Below, one piece after another: positions 1-7,221 of a stretch of 11,536 bases of DNA (the stretch's first letter is position 1; every line of letters begins with the position of its first letter). Source of the stretch: an uncultured Lachnospiraceae bacterium (GTDB taxonomy: Bacteria > Bacillota > Clostridia > Lachnospirales > Lachnospiraceae). The translations under genes and the position numbers were made by a program. The DNA is taken from NCBI GenBank assembly GCA_900553355.1, contig USDK01000073.1, forward strand, positions 1 to 11,536, read 5' to 3'. The notes beneath the pieces were generated by a model. That model worked only from the letters and a program-made list of their open reading frames with translations. It was not told where the DNA came from and ran no database searches.

Positions 1-4
1 GAAT

Positions 5-54
5 GGTGGCTCTCAAAATCCGGACAGGTGGCTCAAAGAACCCCGGAATAATCA
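5..54. mobile_element. Probable terminal repeats of an IS21-family insertion sequence
   Basis: Two imperfect direct repeats start exactly 22 bp apart: GGTGGCTCTCAAAATCCGGA at 5-24 and GGTGGCTCAAAGAACCCCGGA-like sequence at 27-47. The window opens with GAAT, which fits the tail of a further repeat (CCGGAAT) lying to the left. IS21-family elements carry several such transposase-binding repeats at each end, and the GGTGGCTC...CCGGAAT pattern is familiar from gut Firmicutes IS21 copies. No transposase gene is visible, so istA/istB, if present, would be left of the window. The outer boundary is uncertain; a CA dinucleotide at 53-54 is one candidate. Confidence 0.5.
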
Positions 55-116
55 CGCTCTGCTCACACGAAAAGTAGTATAAAAGAAAACAGGAAATACC
101 AGAAGAGATTTTCATG

Positions 117-144
117 ATGCCATCCGGTTACTTCCGGATGGCAT
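117..144. terminator. Terminator-like hairpin straddling the MFS stop codon
   Basis: ATGCCATCCGG (117-127) and CCGGATGGCAT (134-144) form a perfect 11-bp stem around a 6-nt loop. The TAA stop of the minus-strand permease gene (130-128) lies in the loop, so one arm is coding. On the minus strand no T-run follows. On the plus strand the hairpin is followed by ATTTCATTTTTC, a weak T-rich tail. It may therefore stop transcripts arriving from the left-hand element better than those from the permease, or act as a 3'-end stabiliser. Confidence 0.4.
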
Positions 145-1321
145 ATTTCATTTTTCGGTTTAAAACAAGCAGACCAACCACCAGAAGGAGTGGAAAGATG
201 GTAGCGGTCAGCAGCCCTGTTTTTAGATTGCCGCCGGCCAGTTTTGAGAAACTCCCTACCATTGCCGGGCTTACGATACCGCCGAAGTCTCCTGCTAATG
301 CCAAAAAAGCAAACATGGCGGTGCCGCCTTTCGGACATTTTTGAGAAGAAAGGCTGATCGTGCCCGGCCACATAATGCCGACACTAAAACCACAAAGGGC
401 ACATCCTGCCAGACCAAGAATCGGCGAAGGAGAAAGTGAGGCAAGCAAATAGCATGCCACGCACAGCAGACCACTTAGCAGCATGGTCTTTGTCAGATTC
501 AGTTTTTTACTCATTTTTCCGTACAACATACGGGAGATCCCCATGAAAACGGCAAACAGACAGGGACCGGCCAGATCACCGACAGTTTTGGATACGCCGA
601 GAGCCGACTCTGTAAATGCAGATGCCCACTGTGCCATACTTGCCTCTGATGCGCCGGAACAAATCATCAACAATATCATCATCCACAGCAGCGGCAGGCG
701 GAGCAGCCTGCGAAGGGGCAGACTCTCACCGTCTTCCACCAGACGCTCCATGGGACAGGTGAGAAACTGAAAGATATTTACCAGCGGCACCAGTGCCCAG
801 ATCAGTGTAAGGATTCTCCAATTCTCAGTGCCGAACACTGCAAAAAAGAGTGTGGATCCCAAAATCACGCCTACCGCACCCCAACAGTAAAAAGAATGGA
901 GTAAACTCATCCTGCCATCCTTGTTTTCAAAAGGACAGGCTTCCACAATAGGGCTTACCAGCACTTCCACAAGGCCGCTTCCGATGGCGTAAAATACCAC
1001 TGCAATGAGAATCCCCAGAAAGGGAACGGGGAGAATTTCCGGGAGAAACGCCAGAAGCACAAGCCCCACTACCGAAACCACCTGGGAGATCACCACACAG
1101 ACGCGGTAACCGATTCGGTCTGCAAAACTGGTTGCTCCAAGGTCGATCAGCAGCTGGGTCAGATAAAACACAACGGGGATCAGAGCGATTTTTTCTAATG
1201 AGATTCCGTAGGTGTTTTGAAAAGTCAAAAACAGAAGAGGCGCAAAGTTGGCGGAGATAGACTGGGTGACAAAGCCCAGATAGCAGGCCGCCAGTGTTTT
1301 TCGATATTTTGTCAATTCCAT
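128..1321 (-). CDS. Major facilitator superfamily permease, FucP/sugar-type
   Basis: This 397-residue protein is nearly all hydrophobic and fits the usual 12-helix MFS length. A motif-A-like loop, ADRIGYR, follows helix 2 near residue 68. The stretch around residues 139-155 (SLLHSFYCWGAVG) resembles the HSFYxxGA motif seen in fucose-permease-like and related sugar MFS carriers. It should work in the cytoplasmic membrane as a proton-coupled or facilitated carrier. The substrate cannot be read from the sequence; a sugar is a guess from the family. The ATG at 1321 is supported by AAAGGAG upstream with good spacing. The AraC-type gene directly upstream on the same strand is its likely regulator, although an intervening promoter allows separate expression. 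Confidence 0.85.
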   Translation of the reverse strand: MELTKYRKTLAACYLGFVTQSISANFAPLLFLTFQNTYGISLEKIALIPVVFYLTQLLIDLGATSFADRIGYRVCVVISQVVSVVGLVLLAFLPEILPVPFLGILIAVVFYAIGSGLVEVLVSPIVEACPFENKDGRMSLLHSFYCWGAVGVILGSTLFFAVFGTENWRILTLIWALVPLVNIFQFLTCPMERLVEDGESLPLRRLLRLPLLWMMILLMICSGASEASMAQWASAFTESALGVSKTVGDLAGPCLFAVFMGISRMLYGKMSKKLNLTKTMLLSGLLCVACYLLASLSPSPILGLAGCALCGFSVGIMWPGTISLSSQKCPKGGTAMFAFLALAGDFGGIVSPAMVGSFSKLAGGNLKTGLLTATIFPLLLVVGLLVLNRKMKYAIRK

Positions 1322-1354
1322 GATGGATCTCCTTTCACACGCATATTCCAGCGT

Positions 1355-1383
1355 ATTATATAATCAAATCCATCAAATATAAA
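1355..1383 (-). promoter_or_regulatory. Promoter for the MFS permease gene
   Basis: On the minus strand a perfect -10 TATAAT (1360-1355) sits 17 bp from a -35-like TTTATA (1383-1378, 4 of 6 matches). The start codon is about 34 bp downstream of the -10. The weak -35 is typical of promoters needing an activator, and the AraC-type protein encoded just upstream is the obvious candidate. Confidence 0.55.
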
Positions 1384-1384
1384 T

Positions 1385-1394
1385 GCAATATTGC
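1385..1394. promoter_or_regulatory. Palindrome next to the MFS -35 box
   Basis: GCAATATTGC is a perfect 10-bp palindrome immediately upstream of the -35 element of the MFS promoter and just after the regulator's stop codon. Its position suits an activator site. AraC-family proteins more often bind direct or asymmetric sites, so the link to that regulator is inference only. Confidence 0.3.
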
Positions 1395-1408
1395 GTCAGA
1401 CAGAAGCA

Positions 1409-2299
1409 CTATTTACCCAATCTGCGCTTTTCTCCTGGAGAATATCCATACCTTCTGCGGAATTGGCGGCTGAAGTAATTTGCAGAATGAAATCCGCAGG
1501 CAAGACTGATCTCCTGCAGAGTCAGCGTAGTTTCCTGCAGCAAATGCTGTGCTGTCTGAAGCCGATACTGAATAAGCGCCTCCACCGGAGAACATCCCAG
1601 GTAGGAATGGAAGCACCGTCCCGCTTCGCTTCGGCTGATATTGGCAGCGCCGGCGATGTCAGCCAGAGTAACGGTCTGGGCGTAATTTTCATAAATATAC
1701 GACAGCATTTTCTGAAGTCGTATCTGAGCGTTCAATTGTACCCGTGACGCCTTGAATTTTGGCAGGGAATCGAAATTGCGGAAGATTGACTCCAATACAT
1801 AGCAGATATTACGCTGAACCGTCAGCTCATAACAATCGGGCTGATTTTGCATGGCGAAATATGTAGCCAGGATCCGCCTGCGAGCCTCTTCCCACTGGCT
1901 GCTGTCGTGCCGGAATACAACGAAGGGGAGAGAGTCGCACGCAAGAATTGGCTGGATGTATTTCTGATATATGATACTGTTCTTCGGGGCAACCACTGTG
2001 CCGGAAAAGACAATGACCGGCAAGTGATCTGGTGCGGTGCCGGATAACTGTCGGATTTCGTGGAGCATGTTCTGGTTGACGAAGATGCTGTCCCCCGGTT
2101 CCAGAATCGTATGGGTTTGTCCTACCTGGTAGTCCAGGACACCGCTTTGCGCTGTGGCAATCTCAAAGTAGGGATGCCAGTGCATAGGTCCCGCACGGTT
2201 TGGCAGAGTGGCAAGTTCATCACAGTAAAATGTGATGGGAAAGGCCGAGATATCATGGGGGATCTGTTCCTGCAATTGATGATCCAGTAATATGGGCAT
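1409..2299 (-). CDS. AraC-family transcriptional regulator with N-terminal cupin domain
   Basis: The 296-residue protein has an N-terminal cupin-like ligand domain (about residues 20-105). Its HWHPYFEI motif (40-47) and a later NMLHEI histidine (H80) look like cupin metal or ligand positions. The C-terminal AraC DNA-binding domain covers about 195-295 with two helix-turn-helix units: TLADIAGAANISRSEAGRCF (211-230), then LQEISLACGFHSANYFSRQF (261-280) followed by the family signature GYSPGEKRR. I chose ATG 2299 because AAAGGA lies six bases before it. An upstream TTG (2323) and ATG (2317) in frame have no ribosome site. Such regulators usually sense a sugar or similar small molecule and activate a nearby uptake gene, here the MFS permease 87 bp downstream. 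Confidence 0.9.
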   Translation of the reverse strand: MPILLDHQLQEQIPHDISAFPITFYCDELATLPNRAGPMHWHPYFEIATAQSGVLDYQVGQTHTILEPGDSIFVNQNMLHEIRQLSGTAPDHLPVIVFSGTVVAPKNSIIYQKYIQPILACDSLPFVVFRHDSSQWEEARRRILATYFAMQNQPDCYELTVQRNICYVLESIFRNFDSLPKFKASRVQLNAQIRLQKMLSYIYENYAQTVTLADIAGAANISRSEAGRCFHSYLGCSPVEALIQYRLQTAQHLLQETTLTLQEISLACGFHSANYFSRQFRRRYGYSPGEKRRLGK

Positions 2300-2305
2300 A
2301 TTTTT

Positions 2306-2311
2306 TCCTTT
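2306..2311 (-). promoter_or_regulatory. Ribosome site fixing the AraC-family start at 2299
   Basis: On the minus strand AAAGGA is followed by six bases (AAAAAT) and then ATG at 2299. The alternative in-frame starts at 2317 and 2323 lie upstream of this site and have no Shine-Dalgarno sequence of their own, so the longer 304-residue reading is unlikely. Confidence 0.6.
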
Positions 2312-2314
2312 ACT

Positions 2315-2339
2315 CATAGTCAACTATCGGTTACTTATG
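2315..2339. promoter_or_regulatory. Interrupted dyad in the AraC leader, possible operator
   Basis: CATA-N3-AAC-N5-GTT-N3-TATG is exactly symmetric over 25 bp. It lies between the predicted transcription start (near 2340) and the ribosome site of the AraC-type gene, a suitable place for autorepression. The symmetry is directly visible; the function is inference. Confidence 0.3.
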
Positions 2340-2346
2340 GTAATTT

Positions 2347-2375
2347 ATTATACCTTATAAAACCGGTGTGAACAA
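2347..2375 (-). promoter_or_regulatory. Promoter for the AraC-family regulator
   Basis: On the minus strand a perfect TATAAT (2352-2347) lies 17 bp from TTGTTC (2375-2370, 3 of 6 matches to TTGACA). Predicted initiation near 2340 leaves a leader of about 40 bases before ATG 2299. Confidence 0.55.
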
Positions 2376-2478
2376 ATATCTCTTACTAAATTTTTTGTGC
2401 ATAAACTTTGGTAGTATGCTAATCTATAAATGAAGAAGAAATCAGGATGGACGATTGGAAAATTTGGGGGGGAGAAAA

Positions 2479-3153
2479 ATGTCAGTCAGAATTGCGGTTA
2501 TTGAAGATGATAAAGCCCTTCGGGAGGGGCTTAGAGTTGCGTTTGGGCTGGAAGGCTATGAGGTTCTGGAGGCAGGAAATGTAAAAGAAGGCTGGAAAAT
2601 ACTGGAAGACGAACGCTGCGATCTGGCAGTCCTGGACTGTGGCCTGCCGGATGGAAATGGATTTGATCTGCTGCGGCGTCTGCGCAAGGTTTCAGATCTC
2701 CCGGTTTTGATGCTGACAGCGAGAAATTCAGAGATGGATGAAGTAACGAGTCTGGAACTCGGAGTGGATGATTTTATGGGCAAGCCTTTTTCACTGGCAG
2801 TGCTCCAGGCAAGGGTACGGAAACTTTTGAAAAGACAGGAAAGGGAAAGGATTCTGTCTTCTGGCGGTATTTCGGTAAATCTGGGGAGCGGAGAGGTCTG
2901 GAAGAAGGGGGAAAAGCTTCTTTTAAGCAGTACAGAGCAGAGGCTTCTGGTTATGTTTTTGGAGCATAAAGGGCAGATCCTCAGCAAGGATCAGATTTTA
3001 GGACGGGTCTGGGATGGAGCCGGGAAATATGTGGACGAGAACACATTGTCAGTTGCGGTCCGCAGGCTTCGAATCAAGATTGAGGATAATCCCGGAAAAC
3101 CGGAAAGAATCAGGACTGTTCACGGAATGGGATATGTGTGGCGGGAGAAATAA
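2479..3153 (+). CDS. OmpR/PhoB-family response regulator
   Basis: This 224-residue protein has the standard two-domain layout. The receiver (about 3-118) has acidic residues E9, D10 and D11, phospho-acceptor D53 in LAVLDCGLPDG, T80 in LMLTAR and K102 in MGKPF. The winged-helix DNA-binding domain (about 128-222) ends with the typical TVRRLR-like and RTVHGMGYVW stretches (AVRRLRIKIEDNPGKPERIR precedes it). It should bind direct repeats as a dimer when phosphorylated. The kinase gene begins one base after its stop, and an ABC operon follows. The ATG at 2479 is preferred because a G-rich site ending in GGAG (2471-2474) precedes it; a TTG at 2455 would add eight residues without support. I found no convincing promoter in 2380-2450; TTGTGC (2395) with GCTAAT (2418) is the best weak pair. 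Confidence 0.93.
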   Translation: MSVRIAVIEDDKALREGLRVAFGLEGYEVLEAGNVKEGWKILEDERCDLAVLDCGLPDGNGFDLLRRLRKVSDLPVLMLTARNSEMDEVTSLELGVDDFMGKPFSLAVLQARVRKLLKRQERERILSSGGISVNLGSGEVWKKGEKLLLSSTEQRLLVMFLEHKGQILSKDQILGRVWDGAGKYVDENTLSVAVRRLRIKIEDNPGKPERIRTVHGMGYVWREK

Positions 3154-3154
3154 A

Positions 3155-4105
3155 ATGGAATCAGTTATTATAATAGCCGGAATAGCTGTCGTAACAATGG
3201 CAGCGGCCGGACTCATATACTTTCGGAGAAAATATTTTCTGTTGTATCAAAAGGTTCAAAATCTTCAGAAGACGATACTGGAAGGCGGCCTCATCGAAAG
3301 CGAAACGGACAGGGAAGGGCCGGAGGATGTGGTAAGGGATGGGTTCCTTAAGATCCAGAAAAAATATGAGATAGAAGCAGAAGCACTAAGAAAAGACAGG
3401 CAGATGGTACAAGAATTGATTTCAGATCTTTCTCATCAGTTGAAGACGCCCCTTGCTAATATCCGCCTTTATCAGGAACTCTTAAAGAAACCGCATTTGG
3501 AAAAGGAGCAGCAAAGGGATATGCAGAGGCGGCTGGAAGAGCAGACCGATAAACTGGACTGGCTTCTGGCCGTTTTGTTTCAGATGGCACAGCTGGAGAG
3601 AGGCGTGGCATCTCTCACGGTGGAGAAGGCATTCATTTTTCCTGCCATAAAGCGAGCGGTGGAAACGGTTCTGCCTAAAGCAGAGAAAAAGGAGATCAGC
3701 TTCTGGATGGAAGAATCTTTGGATGAGAAGGCTGCTGATACAAAGTTTTATTATGATTCCAGATGGACAGAAGAGGTGTTTGTTAATATTCTGGAAAATG
3801 GAGTGAAGTACAGTCCAAAAGGATCTGTGATCCGGCTTTCTGTTGAGTATTTTGAGACTTATGGAGCGGTCCGGATTGAAGATGAAGGATCAGGGATCGC
3901 CAGGGAAGAACAGAGTCAGATCTTCCGAAAATTTTACAGGGGAAGAGGAACAGGAAATATAGAAGGATGGGGGATCGGACTCTATCTTTCCAGATTGATT
4001 CTGGATCAGGAGAACGGATATGTCACGGTGGAATCGGAAGAAGGGAAGGGCAGTATCTTTCGCGTTTTTCTGCCGATAAGCCGAGAAAAAGAATCGATGT
4101 TCTGA
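3155..4105 (+). CDS. Sensor histidine kinase with one membrane helix and no sensor domain
   Basis: The 316-residue protein has a single N-terminal membrane helix (about 4-22), then a cytoplasmic coiled or helical linker (30-88), a HisKA dimerisation domain with the phospho-accepting H94 in SHQLKTPL, and a HATPase_c domain. The latter shows the N box NILENGVKYS (N215), G1 box DEGSGI (D243) and G2 box GWGIGLYLSR (271-280). All catalytic motifs are present. The start at 3155 follows GGGAG (3143-3147) and lies one base after the regulator's stop, implying coupled translation. There is essentially no extracellular part, so the signal probably comes from another membrane protein, such as the FtsX-type permease encoded next, as BceS-type kinases do. 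The reading frame extends upstream to 3014 inside the regulator gene, but that part is not credible. Confidence 0.93.
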   Translation: MESVIIIAGIAVVTMAAAGLIYFRRKYFLLYQKVQNLQKTILEGGLIESETDREGPEDVVRDGFLKIQKKYEIEAEALRKDRQMVQELISDLSHQLKTPLANIRLYQELLKKPHLEKEQQRDMQRRLEEQTDKLDWLLAVLFQMAQLERGVASLTVEKAFIFPAIKRAVETVLPKAEKKEISFWMEESLDEKAADTKFYYDSRWTEEVFVNILENGVKYSPKGSVIRLSVEYFETYGAVRIEDEGSGIAREEQSQIFRKFYRGRGTGNIEGWGIGLYLSRLILDQENGYVTVESEEGKGSIFRVFLPISREKESMF

Positions 4106-4111
4106 CAAAAT

Positions 4112-4165
4112 TGTAAGATTTTTCTGAAGGTCTGTAAGGAGCAGGTAAGAAGCAAGAGGTATTCT
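4112..4165 (+). promoter_or_regulatory. Activator-type promoter with GTAAG direct repeats before the ABC operon
   Basis: TGTAAGA (4112-4118), TGTAAGG (4133-4139) and GGTAAGA (4144-4150) place GTAAG at 4113, 4134 and 4145, intervals of 21 and 11 bp, so all lie on one helix face. The downstream pair covers the expected -35 region of a -10-like TATTCT (4160-4165), and there is no good -35 box. OmpR-family regulators bind direct repeats at about this spacing in front of weak promoters. The regulator encoded at 2479-3153 is the natural candidate. Confidence 0.55.
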
Positions 4166-4186
4166 TAAATCAGAAAGGAAACGAAA

Positions 4187-4858
4187 ATGGAAGCGGTCAA
4201 AGTGACAGGCATACGGAAGGCATTTTCAAACGGTGCAGGAAGAGAAGAGATTTTAAGAAATGTGTCTTTTTCTCTGGGAGAAGGGACATTTACCGCGCTT
4301 ATGGGAATTTCCGGGGCAGGGAAGACGACTCTTCTACACCTGCTGGCAGGGTTACAGCAGCCAGACGAAGGAGAAATCATGCTTTCCGGAAGAAGGATAC
4401 AGACAATGAGTGAAAAGGAGTTGACTCTTTTCAGGAGACGTCATATTGCCATGATCCTTCAGGAATCAGTGCTTCTTCCGGGACTGACCGTGGAGGAGAA
4501 TGTAATCCTGCCGGTAGTCATGGATACGGGGAGGCTTCTGGATGAGAAACGGCTGGAAGAGGTGCTGTCAGTGCTTCGGCTGACCGGTCAGAGAAACCGG
4601 TATCCGGCGGAACTTTCCGGTGGAGAGCGGCAGAGGGCGGTCGTTGGAAGAGCATTTTTTTCAGATGCAAAGCTGATTCTGGCAGATGAGCCTGCGGCCC
4701 GGCTGGATACCCGTCAGTCCCTGGAATTGACGGGCAATCTGAAGCAATGTGCCAGGATGTGGCACCGGACGATACTGATGGCCACACATGATCTGGGGCT
4801 GGCCCAGATCTGTGACCGGATACTGGAACTAAAAGATGGCGCTGTTTTCGACAGGTGA
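4187..4858 (+). CDS. ABC transporter ATP-binding protein 1 (MacB/LolD/BceA-like)
   Basis: This 223-residue single-domain ATPase powers the FtsX-type permease encoded immediately downstream. Visible motifs are Walker A GISGAGKT (40-47), Q-loop glutamine Q92, signature LSGGERQR (143-150), Walker B LILADE (163-168) with catalytic E168, and switch histidine H201 in MATHD. All catalytic residues are present. The segment after Walker B reads PAARLD where this family almost always has PTGNLD, a variant D-loop region. The ATG at 4187 has AAAGGAA upstream. Its stop TGA overlaps a possible GTG start of the permease gene, indicating coupled translation. A second, canonical ATPase gene follows the permease. 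Confidence 0.92.
   Translation: MEAVKVTGIRKAFSNGAGREEILRNVSFSLGEGTFTALMGISGAGKTTLLHLLAGLQQPDEGEIMLSGRRIQTMSEKELTLFRRRHIAMILQESVLLPGLTVEENVILPVVMDTGRLLDEKRLEEVLSVLRLTGQRNRYPAELSGGERQRAVVGRAFFSDAKLILADEPAARLDTRQSLELTGNLKQCARMWHRTILMATHDLGLAQICDRILELKDGAVFDR
4853..4858 (+). promoter_or_regulatory. Ribosome site deciding the permease start
   Basis: AGGTGA is fully complementary to part of the 16S anti-Shine-Dalgarno tail and lies five bases before ATG 4864. It also contains the stop of ATPase 1 and the GTG at 4855. The alternative GTG start, three codons longer, has no ribosome site of its own. Confidence 0.5.
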
Positions 4859-4863
4859 AGCCT

Positions 4864-7218
4864 ATGAAAATAATATGGAAGCTGATCCGAAGAGAGATTC
4901 GGCAGAAACCGGGGAGATTTGTGACCCTGGCGGCAGGGATGACCGCGGCAGTCTTTTTGATTACGGTGGTGACGACATTTTCAAATTCCTGCCTGTACGC
5001 TATGATCCAGCAGGAAAAAGAAGGGAACGGACCTTATGAAGCCATTTTTCATAATCTGAATACAGAACAGGCAGAAAGGCTGGGGGAGAATGAACAGGTT
5101 GAGAGAACCTGGAAGCTTACAAAATGTAAGGAAGGTGACACTTATAAGGGGCGGAGCTGTTACGGTGTAGCTTTTAAGCGGATATCTTTGTCAATCTTCC
5201 AGCGTTCTGTGGATGTGGGACGGGAGATTGATATGGATCCACTGCCGGAAGAAGAGAGGCCGGTATTATTTTCACGGATCAATCATACTGTCATCTCTAC
5301 CTATGACATTACCTTCAATGAAAAACTTCTGGGATATTATGGAATTAATGCGGCTGGAGTTACGGCCGGATCTGCATGGGCAATAATTCTGATTGATATC
5401 GTGATTGTGTTTTTCGCGGCGGCGCTCCTTTATTATGTAGTTCTGTCGGGACTGGAAGAAAAGCTGAAAACGCTGGGGCTTTTGGATGGCATAGGGGTTT
5501 CTGACCAGCAGAAAAGGATATATATTTATGGGGAAAATGTATTGGCAGGAATGTTGGCGGTGCCGTTGGGGACGGTGTTTGGCCTGGGGACTCTGGCAGT
5601 TAGTATCCGACAGTTGAACCAATGGTTTCTCCCGACGCAGGAAGTAGAGATGCATCTAAGTCCTATCTGGATTCTGGCTGTGATTTTTGGCTGTGTCGTA
5701 CTGGTGTTTGTTTCAGGAGCAGGCCTGTATGCGAGAGCCAGAAATGAACGGATCCTGGATCTGATCTCCGGTTATGATGATAAAGAGGAAGTGAACCGGA
5801 CAGCAGTGCTTCTGAAGGCAAAGAAACATTTCTTCCGGGTGGAAACGCTGCTGGCAGCGAAAAATGTGATTGTCAATCATAAAAATTATGTTGTTTCCGC
5901 TACTCTTCTGATTATATCGCTATGTGTATTTTTGAATGGAGCCATGTATATCCAGGGAATGACGGCTGTAACGGCAGAGATCCCTTCCTATCCGCCGATA
6001 TCCATGTGGGTTACGGGAGAAGGAGAAAAGCAAAAAGCGTATGAAGATCTGTCAGAAAAGGTGGAAGAATTAGAAGAGGTAGAGGAAGTGTCCCTGATTC
6101 GGCAGGCAGATGGATATACTGCACTGGAGGGAATGAACAGGCCGGAGATAGAAGCTTATCTGGGAATGTTTCAGGCCCAAAATGCGCTGGATGGCTATCA
6201 GATTTCAGGAACATACAGGCAAGAGGATCTTATAGACGGCGACAGTCTGGGAAATATTGTCCGGATTATCGGTGTGGATGAGGCAATCTTTCAAAGTTGT
6301 CTGAATCGTAGTGGTATAAAAGGGAAAGTGCCAAAGAACAGCGCGATTTTATTTCGTAATGACCGGAGCGGTCTTAGAACGATGACAGAGTTCCCTGTGA
6401 TGGTCCAAAAAGAAATTCATGAAATTCCGGTAGTCTGTACGAATCCGGAAGGAGCAGAAGAGGTTCTGTTGCCAGAGTATCTTCTGACGGCTGAGGAAGG
6501 GGAGAAAGGAGTTGGGCTTTACAGTCAGATGGAAGCGATCATACTCTATGTTACGATGGAGACCTTTGAAGAGCTGCTCGGGGATAAATATCATTCAACT
6601 GTCTATATGGAAATTACATTGAGGAGAGATGGAAGAAAAGTAGTTTCACTTAATGACATTTTGTATCCAGATCATGTGATTCAGAGAATGAAGGAAGACG
6701 GGCAGACAGAAGAAAAAATCCGGAAGACGGCAGAAGAACTGGGGATGGACCAGTTACAGATCTATAGTTTTGCGGAGGAGTATCATCGATCCTTTTTCCA
6801 GGGGGGAAAAGGGATGCGAATCCTTCTGGTAACGGCACTGGTAAGCGCCAGCCACATTGCGGCTATATTAGTTATCCTACAAAAGGATTCAGCCTGCATT
6901 CGACGGCGTAAAAGAGAATTTGCCCTGCTGTTTACGGTCGGCATGACCCGAGGGAGAATCTGGAAGATGATTTTTCTGGAGCATCTTTTCTATGGCGTTG
7001 CTGGAATTGTGGTCGGAATTCCCCTGAGCTTGTTTTTCCTCTCGGGAATCTATAACGATGGTGGAGCCAGACAGATGAACTCTGCCTGGGATATACCTGT
7101 AAAGTTGGTGCTGTGGCAGATCGTGCTGACCTTATTTGTGGTCTTTATACCTTTTGTCTATACTATACGAGAGTTGAAAACGATGGATGTGATTTCGGAA
7201 ATCCGGAGGGAGGAATAG
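4864..7218 (+). CDS. FtsX-type ABC transporter permease with two modules
   Basis: The 784-residue protein shows eight likely membrane helices: about 18-38, 171-193, 224-247, 267-289, 341-363, 651-672, 703-726 and 746-767. This is two repeats of the FtsX plan (one helix, a large outside domain, three helices), with outside domains at about 39-170 and 364-650. The second repeat includes the family stretch REFALLFTVGMTRGRIWKM (685-702) before helix 7. Such permeases of the MacB/LolCE/BceB superfamily do not move substrates through a channel but transmit ATPase motion to the outside domains, often for antimicrobial-peptide release or lipoprotein and envelope work. The exact substrate is unknown. 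The ATG at 4864 is preferred over GTG 4855 because AGGTGA precedes it. It sits between two ATPase genes and downstream of a two-component system, so it may also serve as the signal sensor. Confidence 0.88.
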   Translation: MKIIWKLIRREIRQKPGRFVTLAAGMTAAVFLITVVTTFSNSCLYAMIQQEKEGNGPYEAIFHNLNTEQAERLGENEQVERTWKLTKCKEGDTYKGRSCYGVAFKRISLSIFQRSVDVGREIDMDPLPEEERPVLFSRINHTVISTYDITFNEKLLGYYGINAAGVTAGSAWAIILIDIVIVFFAAALLYYVVLSGLEEKLKTLGLLDGIGVSDQQKRIYIYGENVLAGMLAVPLGTVFGLGTLAVSIRQLNQWFLPTQEVEMHLSPIWILAVIFGCVVLVFVSGAGLYARARNERILDLISGYDDKEEVNRTAVLLKAKKHFFRVETLLAAKNVIVNHKNYVVSATLLIISLCVFLNGAMYIQGMTAVTAEIPSYPPISMWVTGEGEKQKAYEDLSEKVEELEEVEEVSLIRQADGYTALEGMNRPEIEAYLGMFQAQNALDGYQISGTYRQEDLIDGDSLGNIVRIIGVDEAIFQSCLNRSGIKGKVPKNSAILFRNDRSGLRTMTEFPVMVQKEIHEIPVVCTNPEGAEEVLLPEYLLTAEEGEKGVGLYSQMEAIILYVTMETFEELLGDKYHSTVYMEITLRRDGRKVVSLNDILYPDHVIQRMKEDGQTEEKIRKTAEELGMDQLQIYSFAEEYHRSFFQGGKGMRILLVTALVSASHIAAILVILQKDSACIRRRKREFALLFTVGMTRGRIWKMIFLEHLFYGVAGIVVGIPLSLFFLSGIYNDGGARQMNSAWDIPVKLVLWQIVLTLFVVFIPFVYTIRELKTMDVISEIRREE

Positions 7219-7221
7219 CAG

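Noticed and set aside
63..371. 102-codon minus-strand frame at the left end
   Set aside because: It overlaps the permease gene in another frame and looks like a shadow; only the hydrophobic tail is protein-like.
2395..2423. TTGTGC / GCTAAT as a promoter for the response regulator
   Set aside because: Spacing is 17 bp but both boxes are poor matches; too weak to list as a feature.
2556..2987. 143-codon minus-strand frame opposite the response regulator
   Set aside because: Arg- and Ser-rich shadow of a well-supported gene, with no family resemblance.
3014..3154. Upstream extension of the kinase reading frame
   Set aside because: It lies wholly inside the response regulator gene in another frame; ATG 3155 has a ribosome site and normal spacing to the stop.
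4187..4858. ATPase 1 as a catalytically dead subunit
   Set aside because: Walker A lysine, Walker B glutamate, signature and switch histidine are all present; only the D-loop region differs.
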